DNA of 64,000 bases from Pseudomonadota bacterium (GTDB lineage: Bacteria > Myxococcota > Myxococcia > Myxococcales > Myxococcaceae). Below are positions 56,593-64,000 of this stretch, piece by piece; position 1 is the stretch's first letter, and every line of letters begins with the position of its first letter. The stretch is taken from positions 1 through 64,000 of the forward strand of contig JAFAAN010000083.1 of assembly GCA_023426545.1 (NCBI GenBank), given 5' to 3'. The translations under genes and the position numbers were made by a program. The notes under the pieces are model-generated. The model had not been told where the DNA came from. It ran no database searches and saw nothing but the letters and a program-made list of their open reading frames with translations.

Positions 56593-56974
56593 CACGTCTC
56601 CACTGGGCCGCCGTCCGCGTCGTGGCCTTGCGTGAGGGTGGCCATGATGACGTGCGGCCCGGGACCACTGAGCGTCGGGCGGGCTCCGCGGCGGTGTCCT
56701 TGTCGCCGGACCGAGGCGCTGAGTTGAAATGTGTCGAAGTTCGCTGCTCTCGGCGAACTGGCTGCACACCATCGCTCTGTTCCTCCCAGGGCGAGCAAGT
56801 CGGAGCGTCAGCGACGCTGGGACGTTGCGTCATTTCGCCTGCTGCTGGCACAGGCGCGGGTGCTGAGGGCGCGCGTTCGCCAAGCTCCAGGTGAACCCGC
56901 ACCGCCGCCACCGTGTAGGCCCAGGGGCGGCTGCCGCGGAATCCGTGAGCCGTGGCTATCCCAATGCCTCTCAC
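56590..56974 (-). pseudogene. Frameshifted remnant, product unknown
   Basis: The first half reads in one frame (GTG at 56974: MRGIGIATAHGFRG, RPWAYTVAAVRVHLELGE) and the last ~55 codons in another (ANFDTFQLSASVRRQG, then HVIMATLTQGHDADGGPVET to the TGA at 56590). High GC3 changes frame at about 56740. Likely a single gene with a frameshift, once cotranscribed with the downstream 100-residue gene. Not recognised. Confidence 0.3.
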
Positions 56975-57463
56975 GCGCCGGTGTGGTACCCGCCCAGAAT
57001 GATTACAGTGAGGGCATCTGTCTTCAGTGGGGACGCTGCGGGTAGTGGCTCATGACGACGTCGCAGGTCATGCCTGCGCTGACTCCCTCATGAATAGGGC
57101 TCGCACGGAGAGTCATCTTTGTTCGCATTGTTGGTGACATTTCGATTTGTTCGTGGCATTGTCGCCCCATTGACTTTCGTGTGCGGAATCTCTTGGGGGA
57201 TTCCAGGGTCAGGGGGAAACCGATGCATCAGGAAGTCTCGCTGGAGCCGCGGAACACCTGCAGCCATCACGGGCGCGAAACACGCCTCCAGTCTCGCCGG
57301 GTGCGGTGACAGCCCGCCGCGGCGCGCAATCCCACCACCTGAATTCACAGACGTGCTTGTCGCACCGGCATGCGCGGTTTTCGTGCGCGCGCCGCATGGC
57401 CCTGTCTGCGCTCGACCCGCGGTCAGGGCATTCAGAACCCATTGAAGAGGGAAGGACGACTCT
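56975..57463. other. Intergenic region before the eCIS operon
   Basis: No ORF with coding features on either strand. GC is lower at 57110-57200 (TTTGTTCG, CATTTCGATTTG). TTGACT at 57170 has no good -10, and the TGGCATTGTCGC stretch does not fit a sigma-54 site. A weak promoter for the eCIS may lie here but cannot be placed. AGGGAAGGA at 57449 is the sheath ribosome site. Confidence 0.4.
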
Positions 57464-59008
57464 ATGCCGGCTGCTCTCAGCTATCCGGGCGTCTACGTCG
57501 AGGAGATTCCGAGTGGGGTCCGCACCATCACCGGCGTGCCCACGTCCATCACGGCCTTCGTGGGCCGCACGCGGCGCGGTCGCACCAACGACCCGGTGGT
57601 CGTCAATGGCTACGGCGACTTCGAGCGCGCCTTCGGCGGGCTGTGGTTGGGCAGCCCGCTGAGCTTCGCCATCCGGGACTACTTCCTGAACGGGGGCGGG
57701 CAGGCCATCGTCGTCCGTCTGGAGAAGGACGCGGCGCCTGCCGCCTTCACGCTGGACACGGTGCCGTTCGTCGCCGCCAGCCCGGGCACCTGGGGCGACA
57801 ACCTGCGCGTCATCGTGGACTACAACACCGTCAAGAGCGGTGCCGCGTCCGAGGACGACAAGCTCTTCAACCTCACCGTCACGGATATCGGCACCAACAC
57901 GACGGAGAAGTTCCTCAACCTCTCCATCGACCCGAGCAGTCCGCGCTACTACCCCAACGTGCTGGAGCAGAACTCCAACCTCCTGCACGTGGACGTGGAC
58001 ACGCTGCCGGAGCCGGCCCCCCGGCCGCCCGCCTCGGCGGTGGTGAACAACAAGCCGACGCCCGCCGAGCCGACCACCAAGGGCGACGATGGCGACCCGC
58101 TCGCCGTTGCCGACTTCACCGGCGAAGGCTTCATGGCGGACAAGAAGGGCCTGTACGCGCTGGAGAAGGCGGACATCTTCAACCTCCTCTGCATTCCGCC
58201 GCACTCGTTCGCGGATGACGGCGACATCGAGGATTCCCTCGTGACGAGCGCGGCGGCGTACTGCCTGGACCGGCGCGCCGTCTTCATCGCGGACCCGCCC
58301 CGGGCCTGGAACACGGTGGCCAAGGCGGTGTCCGGCTTCAATAGCAGCAGCCTGCGAAGCAAGAACGCCGCCATGTACTTCCCGTGGCTGATGCAGCCCA
58401 ATCCCCTGCGCGAGAACCAGCTGGAGGCCTTTGCTCCCAGCGGCGCGGTGGCGGGCGTGATTGCCCGCACGGATACGATGCGCGGCATCTGGAAGGCGCC
58501 GGCGGGGCTGGATACGCAGCTCGTGGGGGTCCCCAAGCTGAGCGTGCCGCTCACCGATCTGGAGAACGGGCAACTCAACCCGCTGGGCCTCAACTGCCTC
58601 CGTTCGCTGCCGGCCGCCGGCCGAGTGGTGTGGGGGGCCCGGACCACGCGCGGAAACGACCTGCTGGCCGACGAATGGAAGTACCTGCCGGTGCGCCGGC
58701 TGGCGCTCTACATCGAGGAGAGCCTGTACCGCGGCATTCAGTGGGTGGTGTTCGAGCCCAACGACGAGCCGCTCTGGTCGCAGATTCGCCTCAACGTGGG
58801 CGCCTTCATGCAGGGGCTCTTCCGGCAGGGCGCCTTCCAGGGCGCGTCGCCGCGCGACGCGTACTTCGTCAAGTGCGACAGGGAGACCACCACGCAGGAC
58901 GACATCAACCGGGGCGTGGTCAACATCATCGTGGGCTTCGCGCCGCTCAAGCCGGCCGAGTTCGTGGTGCTGAAGCTGCAGCAGATGGCCGGTCAGAGCG
59001 AGGCGTAA
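57464..59008 (+). CDS. eCIS contractile sheath protein
   Basis: 514 residues. SYPGVYVEEIPSGVRTITGV and PTSITAFVGRTRRG open the protein exactly as in phage and Afp/PVC-type tail sheath proteins, and GGGQAIVVRL, DEWKYLPVRRLALYIEESLY, WVVFEPNDEPLW and LRINVGAFM-like text near the end complete the family pattern. It forms the outer tube that contracts to drive the inner tube. Only one sheath gene is present here. Start follows AGGGAAGGA. Confidence 0.94.
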   Translation: MPAALSYPGVYVEEIPSGVRTITGVPTSITAFVGRTRRGRTNDPVVVNGYGDFERAFGGLWLGSPLSFAIRDYFLNGGGQAIVVRLEKDAAPAAFTLDTVPFVAASPGTWGDNLRVIVDYNTVKSGAASEDDKLFNLTVTDIGTNTTEKFLNLSIDPSSPRYYPNVLEQNSNLLHVDVDTLPEPAPRPPASAVVNNKPTPAEPTTKGDDGDPLAVADFTGEGFMADKKGLYALEKADIFNLLCIPPHSFADDGDIEDSLVTSAAAYCLDRRAVFIADPPRAWNTVAKAVSGFNSSSLRSKNAAMYFPWLMQPNPLRENQLEAFAPSGAVAGVIARTDTMRGIWKAPAGLDTQLVGVPKLSVPLTDLENGQLNPLGLNCLRSLPAAGRVVWGARTTRGNDLLADEWKYLPVRRLALYIEESLYRGIQWVVFEPNDEPLWSQIRLNVGAFMQGLFRQGAFQGASPRDAYFVKCDRETTTQDDINRGVVNIIVGFAPLKPAEFVVLKLQQMAGQSEA

Positions 59009-59019
59009 AGGAGACACCC

Positions 59020-59550
59020 ATGGCCCAGTTCAGCGTCAACGCGCAGCGGTTCGATCCGTACAAGAACTTCAAGTTCCGCGTGAAGTGGGACGGCAAGTAC
59101 GTGGCCGGCGTGAGCAAGGTCAGCGCGCTCAAGCGCACCACGGAGGTGGTGAAGCACCGCGAGGGCGGCGACCCCAGCAGCAGCCGCAAGTCCCCCGGCC
59201 GCACCGAGTACGAGGCCATCACCCTGGAGCGCGGCGTCACCCACGACCGCGAGTTCGAGCAGTGGGCGAACAAGGTGTGGAACTACGGCTCCGGCCTGGG
59301 CGCCGAGGTCTCCCTGAAGGACTTCCGCAAGGAGATCATCATCGAGGTCTACAACGAGGCCGGGCAGCTGGCGATCGCCTACCGGGTGTACCGGACATGG
59401 GTGTCGGAGTTCCAGGCGCTGCCGGACCTGGACGCCAACGCGAACGCCGTCGCCATCCAGCACATCAAGCTGGAGAACGAGGGCTGGGAGCGCGACTACG
59501 AGGTGGGCGAGCCCTCGGAGCCGAGCTTCCTGGAGCCGCCCAACTCCTGA
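59020..59550 (+). CDS. eCIS inner tube protein (gp19/Hcp-like)
   Basis: 176 residues. DPYKNFKFRVKWDGKYVAGVSKV, YEAITLERGVTHDREFEQWA and DFRKEIIIEVYNEAGQ identify the T4 gp19-like tail tube family. It stacks inside the sheath and carries or follows effectors. ATG 59020 is 11 bases after the sheath stop, with AAAGGAG close by. Confidence 0.93.
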   Translation: MAQFSVNAQRFDPYKNFKFRVKWDGKYVAGVSKVSALKRTTEVVKHREGGDPSSSRKSPGRTEYEAITLERGVTHDREFEQWANKVWNYGSGLGAEVSLKDFRKEIIIEVYNEAGQLAIAYRVYRTWVSEFQALPDLDANANAVAIQHIKLENEGWERDYEVGEPSEPSFLEPPNS

Positions 59551-59564
59551 TGCGGTGACGGGAC

Positions 59565-60296
59565 ATGCGCTCGCTGACCGCTCCAGAGCTGCTGGGCGCC
59601 TGGGAGGCGGGCCATCCGCACGCGGGGCCGGGGCGCGTGCTCGCGTTGCTGTGCGCGGCGTTCCCGGACACGGCGCCGGAGGAGCTGGCGCGGCTGCCGG
59701 TGGGGACGCGGGATGCGCTCCTGCTCGCGGTGCGCGAGGGCACCTTCGGGCCGCGCGTGGTGGGGCTGGTGCGGTGCCCCGCCTGTAGTGAGCGGGTGGA
59801 GCTGGCCTTCGAGGTGGGGGACATCCGGGTGGCGCCGGAGCCCCCTCCGCCGCCGGCGCTGGAGGTGGTGCGCGCGGGGTACGCGGTGCGGTTCCGGCTG
59901 CCGGACAGCCGGGACCTGGCGAGCCTGCCCGGGCTGGACGCGGACAGGGCGCGGCAGCGGCTGCTGGGGCGGTGTGTGCTGGAGGCGAACCGAGAGGGAG
60001 ACGCGGTGAGCGTGGCGGAGCTGCCAGGAGAGGTGGTGCTCGCGGTGGCGGAGGCCATGGCGCAGGCGGATCCGCAGGCGCGGGTGGAGCTGGCCACGGC
60101 CTGTCCGGCCTGCCGGCACGCGTGGCAGCCGGTGTTCGACATCGGGGAGTTCTTCTGGAGGGAAGTGGATGCGTGGGCGCAGCGCACGCTCCACGAGGTG
60201 CACGTGCTGGCTCGGGCCTATGGCTGGTCCGAGGAGCGCATCCTCGCGATGAGTCCCTGGAAGCGGCAGCGCTACCTGGAGATGGCGGCGGGATGA
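59565..60296 (+). CDS. eCIS baseplate-like protein with split zinc ribbon
   Basis: 243 residues. Two CPAC knuckles, Cys71/74 and Cys180/183, look like the halves of a zinc ribbon separated by ~105 residues. Opening MRSLTAPELLGAWEAG and closing YGWSEERILAMSPWKRQRYL recall the T4-baseplate-like proteins that sit behind the tube gene in eCIS loci; exact baseplate role is inferred. It starts 14 bases after the tube stop; its TGA overlaps the next ATG. Confidence 0.75.
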   Translation: MRSLTAPELLGAWEAGHPHAGPGRVLALLCAAFPDTAPEELARLPVGTRDALLLAVREGTFGPRVVGLVRCPACSERVELAFEVGDIRVAPEPPPPPALEVVRAGYAVRFRLPDSRDLASLPGLDADRARQRLLGRCVLEANREGDAVSVAELPGEVVLAVAEAMAQADPQARVELATACPACRHAWQPVFDIGEFFWREVDAWAQRTLHEVHVLARAYGWSEERILAMSPWKRQRYLEMAAG

Positions 60297-61453
60297 GCGA
60301 CTACTTGAGTCATCTGGTAGGCCGGCAGCTCAGCCCCGAGGCGGGAGTGCTGCCCCGAATCGCCTCGATGTTCGCGCCGGGGGACCTCGTGCCCGAGCTG
60401 GGCGCGGCCCTTGTCGAGGGCATCGAGGAGCATGAGGCGCCGGGCGTCGCGCCTCGGCGCGCGGTCCGTGCGGCCCCATGGAACACGGTGTCCCGGGCGC
60501 TGAGCTCACCTGAAGCGGAGCGTCCACCAGTGGCCTCCCTGTCCCTGGGCGGAGAGCGCGGAGCGCGCGCCTCGGAGCCGGCATCCGGGCGCACCGCGAG
60601 CGAGGCCTTCTCTCCGTCACCAGTGGTGGTCCGAGGGCTGACTTTCGAAGTGCCGGTGGCGCCAGATCGCGAGCCGAGCGGCTCCGCTCCAGTGCGACCC
60701 CCGCTGCCCTCGGGTGAGGAGCAAGGCGAAGTGGCTCCCGCGCCGCTTCCCAGCACGAGCGCAGCAGGACCGCGAGAGGGCAGGGGCCTGAGTGATGTGC
60801 GGCCGGAGCCCGAGCCGCTCGCAGTGCGTCCCATGCCTCGCGAGGCCGTGAGCCCCCGACGCATCGGCAACGCCCTGCGCGCGGACGAGGTCCCGGACGA
60901 GCACGGTACGTCTTCCGGGCGCCAGGCGTTCACGGGGCCGAGCTCCCGTTCCATTCCGGCTCCCTCCAGCCCGTTCTCCGACGCAAGCACGGCCGCAGCG
61001 CGCGGTGCCGGCACCCGTGGACCGGAGCCGGCACTGACGGGGCGCGGGGAGGTGGCGCTGACGGGACGCGGGGAGGTTGCGCTGACGGGACGCGGGGAGG
61101 TGGCGCTGACGGGCCGTGCGCCGGCCATCACGCCAGGGGAGGGCAGGGCGTCGGAACCTGTGTCCTCCCGGGGCGGAGTGCGCGCCCGCGGAGCGGATTC
61201 CCCCGAGCGCGGCGCGGAGTCTCCAGGGGCCGCGCGGGTGCCTGCGTTCCCTGTTCAGGCGGAGCGCGGGGGCTCCGCGCCTGGCGTTCTGGCTCCGGAG
61301 AGCGCGCCCGCGCCCGTGGTGCAGGTGACCATCGGCCGCATCGAGGTGCGGGCCGTCACGCCGCCCGCTCCCGCGAGACAGGCTCCGGCGCGCACCTCGC
61401 CCTCGTTGTCGCTCGACGAATACCTGCGGCGCCGCAACGGGGGTGGGCGATGA
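60293..61453 (+). CDS. eCIS-associated Pro/Ala-rich linker protein with repeats
   Basis: 386 residues from ATG 60293 overlapping the preceding stop. Only the first ~45 residues and the last ~50 are ordered-looking; the C-terminus (VVQVTIGRIEVRAV, LDEYLRRRNG) is a pattern seen in other eCIS loci. The middle is Ser/Pro/Arg-rich and contains ALTGRGEV four times (see 61031-61120). Function unknown; position suggests assembly. Confidence 0.7.
   Translation: MSDYLSHLVGRQLSPEAGVLPRIASMFAPGDLVPELGAALVEGIEEHEAPGVAPRRAVRAAPWNTVSRALSSPEAERPPVASLSLGGERGARASEPASGRTASEAFSPSPVVVRGLTFEVPVAPDREPSGSAPVRPPLPSGEEQGEVAPAPLPSTSAAGPREGRGLSDVRPEPEPLAVRPMPREAVSPRRIGNALRADEVPDEHGTSSGRQAFTGPSSRSIPAPSSPFSDASTAAARGAGTRGPEPALTGRGEVALTGRGEVALTGRGEVALTGRAPAITPGEGRASEPVSSRGGVRARGADSPERGAESPGAARVPAFPVQAERGGSAPGVLAPESAPAPVVQVTIGRIEVRAVTPPAPARQAPARTSPSLSLDEYLRRRNGGGR
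61031..61120 (+). repeat. 24-bp tandem repeat in the linker gene
   Basis: Three units of 24 bp (61031-61054, 61055-61078, 61079-61102) and a partial fourth, nearly identical (GCGCTGACGGGACGCGGGGA plus 4 bases), in frame and coding ALTGRGEV each. Prone to length change. Confidence 0.85.
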
Positions 61454-62646
61454 GCAACTCGCTGGCCATCGCGGCGGTCACCGCCACGCTGCGCACCCTT
61501 CTGTTCAACCACATCCAAGGAGAGACGCCGGACATCGACGTCACGACGCTGCCGCCAGACAAGGCGCGCGACAAGGAAGCGACGAACCACCAGCTCAACC
61601 TCTTCCTCTTCCAGGTGGCCCACAACGCGGCCCTGCGCAACATGGAGCTGCCCACGCCGGGGCGGACGAACGAGGGGGGCTTCCCGCCGCTCGCGCTGCG
61701 GCTGAGCTACATGCTCACCGCGTACGCCCCGGCCGACGACGACATCGCCCGCCACTCGCTGCTCGGCAGGGCGATGCTCGTGCTCCACGACCACGCGGTG
61801 CTGGGCCCGGAGGAGATCCGCACCGCCCTTCCTGGCAACGACCTGTACAAGCAGGTGGAGCGCGTGCGCCTCACGCCGGAGACGCTGTCCCTGGAGGACA
61901 TGTCCAAGCTGTGGACGGCCTTCCAGACGCAGTACCGCATCTCCGTCGCCTACCAGGTGTCCGCCGTCCTCATCGAGAGCACGAGGGCCCGCCGCGCGCC
62001 GCTGCCCGTGCTGCGCAGCCAGATCTCCTCGCGGGCCGGCCTCCCCGCGCCCTTCCCGGTGCTGGAGGCCGTCCTCCCGGCGGACCCGCACACAGGAGCG
62101 CGGCTGGGGGAGACGGTGGTCCTCCAGGGGACGAACCTCGTCGGGGACTCGGTGAGCGTGCGCTACAGCCACCCGCAGTGGACGGCGCCGGTGGACGTGG
62201 CGGCCTCGGACATCACCGCCACGCGGCTCACCGGGGTCATCCCCAACGACGCGGCGGCTTGGCCAGCGGGAATGTACGCTGTGGCCGCGGTCATCCAGCG
62301 CGGGAGCGACCCGGTCCGCACCACCAATGCGCTGCCGCTGGCGCTGGCGCCGCGCATCACCAGCACCGCGGTGTCGCCACGGGCCCCGGATGGCTCGGTG
62401 ACGCTCACCGTGACCTTCGAGCCGCTGGCCCGGGTGGAGCAGAGAGTGTCCCTGCTGCTCGGCGACCGCGAGGTGCCTGCTCCCGCGCGCCTGGGCTCGG
62501 TGGGGTCGCTGGCCTTCACCGTGCCGGATGCACCCACAGGTGAGCACTACGCGCGGCTGCGTGTCGACGGCGTGGACTCGCTGCGCGTGGACCGCAGCGT
62601 GTCGCCGCCGGTGTTCGACCCCTCGCAGCGGGTGGTCCTGCCATGA
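61450..62646 (+). CDS. eCIS cap/terminator protein (DUF4255)
   Basis: 398 residues. The first ~190 (NSLAIAAVTATLRTLLFNHI, NLFLFQVAHNAALRN, LSYMLTAYAP, LGRAMLVLHDHAVL, LWTAFQTQYRISVAYQVS) are the DUF4255 domain found in Pvc16/Afp16 tube-length or cap proteins. The C-terminal half has two Ig-like (IPT/TIG-type) beta domains. Start overlaps the linker gene stop. Confidence 0.88.
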   Translation: MSNSLAIAAVTATLRTLLFNHIQGETPDIDVTTLPPDKARDKEATNHQLNLFLFQVAHNAALRNMELPTPGRTNEGGFPPLALRLSYMLTAYAPADDDIARHSLLGRAMLVLHDHAVLGPEEIRTALPGNDLYKQVERVRLTPETLSLEDMSKLWTAFQTQYRISVAYQVSAVLIESTRARRAPLPVLRSQISSRAGLPAPFPVLEAVLPADPHTGARLGETVVLQGTNLVGDSVSVRYSHPQWTAPVDVAASDITATRLTGVIPNDAAAWPAGMYAVAAVIQRGSDPVRTTNALPLALAPRITSTAVSPRAPDGSVTLTVTFEPLARVEQRVSLLLGDREVPAPARLGSVGSLAFTVPDAPTGEHYARLRVDGVDSLRVDRSVSPPVFDPSQRVVLP

Positions 62647-64000
62647 GCGCGACCCATCCGGAGCAGCAGTGGCAGCAGGCCAACCAGCGCCACCTCACCG
62701 CGGCGCTGGGCGTGGTGCGGGCGCACCTGTCGCGGCACGCGCGCGCCTGCGGAGTGGAGGTGCCCGCGGGCGCGGACAACGTGGACGCGGCCCGCGCGGC
62801 GCTCGCCGAGGCGCAGTCCGCGATGCCCGCACCTCCCGCATTGGACGTGCTGGTGGCGGCCTTCGGGCTGTCCTCCTTCGAGCGTGACGTGCTGCTGTGC
62901 TGCGCGGGCATGGAGCTGAGCTCGGGCTTCGGCACGGTGTGCGCCAACGCGCAGGGCGACCCGCGCCGCGCCTTTCCCACCTTCGGCCTGGCGCTCGTGG
63001 CGCTGCCGGACGCCCACTGGAGCGCCCTCACCCCGGTGGCTCCGCTGCGCCGGTGGGAGCTCGTCACAGTGGCGCCCAGCGAGGGGCTAACCCACGGCGC
63101 GCTGCGCATGGACGAGCGCGTGCTGCACTACCTCGCCGGGCTGTCGTACCTGGACCGGCGGCTGCAAGACCTCGTGTCTCCGGTGCCCCAGGCCGCCGCG
63201 CTGCCTCCCTCGCACGAGGCGCTGGTGGGCCGCATCCAGCGCGCGTGGGACCGGAGCACGGGCCTGGACGGCGGTCTGGTGGTGCAGCTGTGCGGCCCGG
63301 AGGCGGAGGGCGCGCAGGCCGTCGCCTCCGCCGCGTGCGCCACACTGGGGCTGGCGCTGCACACCCTGCGGGCGTCGCACCTGCCCGCGCCGATGGAGGA
63401 GCGCGCGGCGCTTGGTCGGCTGTGGGAGCGCGAGGCTCTGCTGGCCGGCAGCGGCCTGCTCCTGGAGTGTGATGACGCGGCGGGCGCAGAGGGGCTGCGT
63501 GCCGCGGCTTCCTTCGCGGAGCGGGGCGAGGGGCTCGTCTTCCTTTCCACCCGCGAGCCACTGCGCCTGCGCGGCCGGCCGGTGCTGCACCTGGACGTGC
63601 GGCGGCCCACCCGCGAGGAGCAGCGCATGCTGTGGGGCCAGGCGCTCGGGCCCGCCGCGGACCGGGTGAACGGAACGCTGGAGCGCGTCGTGGCCCAGTT
63701 CGACCTGTCCATGCGCTCCATTCGCGCCGCGGGCGCCGAGGTGCGCCAGGTGGCGGGGGACGCGGACGGACCTTCGGCGGGGGAAGCGCTGTGGTTCGCG
63801 TGCCGACTCCAGGCGCGCCCCCGGTTGGAGGATCTGGCCCAGCGCATCGAGCCGTCCGCGGGCTGGGACGACCTGGTGCTGCCCGAGCCCCAGAAGGCGC
63901 TGCTGCGGCAGGTGGCCGCATGCGTGCGGCAGCGCGTGCGCGTGTACGAGACGTGGGGCTTCGCGGCGCAGGGCTCACGCGGCCTGGGCATCAGCGCGTT
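62643..64000 (+). CDS. eCIS AAA+ ATPase (partial, cut by window edge)
   Basis: 452 codons are visible. N-terminal domain carries FGLSSFERDVLLCCAGMEL, typical of Pvc15/Afp15-type ATPases; then a first, degenerate AAA-like module (VVQLCGPEAEGAQAVASAAC, no Walker Lys) and the opening of the main module (WDDLVLPEPQKALLRQVAAC, AQGSRGLGIS). It stops just before the expected main Walker A. These ATPases are needed for assembly or recycling of the injection particle. ATGA overlap with the cap gene. Confidence 0.88.
   Translation, partial: MSATHPEQQWQQANQRHLTAALGVVRAHLSRHARACGVEVPAGADNVDAARAALAEAQSAMPAPPALDVLVAAFGLSSFERDVLLCCAGMELSSGFGTVCANAQGDPRRAFPTFGLALVALPDAHWSALTPVAPLRRWELVTVAPSEGLTHGALRMDERVLHYLAGLSYLDRRLQDLVSPVPQAAALPPSHEALVGRIQRAWDRSTGLDGGLVVQLCGPEAEGAQAVASAACATLGLALHTLRASHLPAPMEERAALGRLWEREALLAGSGLLLECDDAAGAEGLRAAASFAERGEGLVFLSTREPLRLRGRPVLHLDVRRPTREEQRMLWGQALGPAADRVNGTLERVVAQFDLSMRSIRAAGAEVRQVAGDADGPSAGEALWFACRLQARPRLEDLAQRIEPSAGWDDLVLPEPQKALLRQVAACVRQRVRVYETWGFAAQGSRGLGISA

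Noticed and set aside
57088..57348. 86-codon minus-strand ORF before the eCIS
   Set aside because: No ribosome site, poor codon bias and no similarity to any pattern.
57464..64000. Prophage tail region
   Set aside because: DUF4255 and the eCIS-type AAA+ ATPase are not phage genes, and no head or lysis genes are seen.

Overview
The window is very GC-rich (roughly 70% by eye) with dense genes, long antisense shadow ORFs, and gene families typical of Myxococcaceae: a SitA-like lipoprotein toxin with an Imm11-type immunity gene, paired myxobacterial ribbon-helix-helix-like proteins, PilZ and many lipoproteins. The best guess is Myxococcus or a close relative, on a chromosome. There is no IS element, rRNA operon or CRISPR array; one tRNA gene is present.

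Layout. 1-1.8 kb: family 4 uracil-DNA glycosylase and an esterase. 1.9-9.9 kb: a beta-lysine degradation cluster (kdd, kamD, kamE, kal, kce) interrupted by a reversed exported catalase plus ankyrin pair (katB-ankB-like); three identical-spacing palindromes lie between the divergent catalase and kamD. 10-18.7 kb: an SDR/methyltransferase pair, small envelope proteins, and a ChaN-like protein divergent from a TonB-dependent receptor and a lipoprotein. 18.7-21 kb: two small paralogous DNA-binding-like proteins, a candidate ~206-nt sRNA with its own promoter and terminator, and tilS. 21-27 kb: ftsH, then a pirin-pirin-LysR block divergent from yceI-osmC with two matching operator-like palindromes. 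27-33 kb: a housekeeping run folP, glmM, pdxJ, acpS, nnr, tsaE. 33-38 kb (minus): an amidotransferase, hutI, hutU and a BON-domain protein. 38.6-51.5 kb: an FdhF/YdeP-like molybdoenzyme with a large unknown protein, a small regulator, Nudix hydrolase, a second FtsH, a free-standing sigma-1.1-like protein, GrpE, an HtrA protease and PilZ. 51.5-53.5 kb: an NAD(P)-dependent glutamate-type dehydrogenase and tRNA-Thr(CGT).

53.5-57.4 kb is an accessory island next to the tRNA: a decayed minus-strand gene with a preserved terminator, a lipoprotein AHH-nuclease toxin overlapping its immunity gene, and further remnants, with poorer GC3 than the surroundings. From 57.46 kb to the window edge is the beginning of an extracellular contractile injection system (eCIS): sheath, tube, zinc-ribbon baseplate-like protein, repeat-bearing linker protein, DUF4255 cap protein and AAA+ ATPase; the last runs off the edge just before its main Walker A.

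Functionally, the lysine genes would convert beta-lysine to acetoacetate and crotonyl-CoA (lysine 2,3-aminomutase is not in the window). FtsH, GrpE and HtrA are protein quality-control genes. The toxin/immunity pair and eCIS are two adjacent weapon systems of different types.
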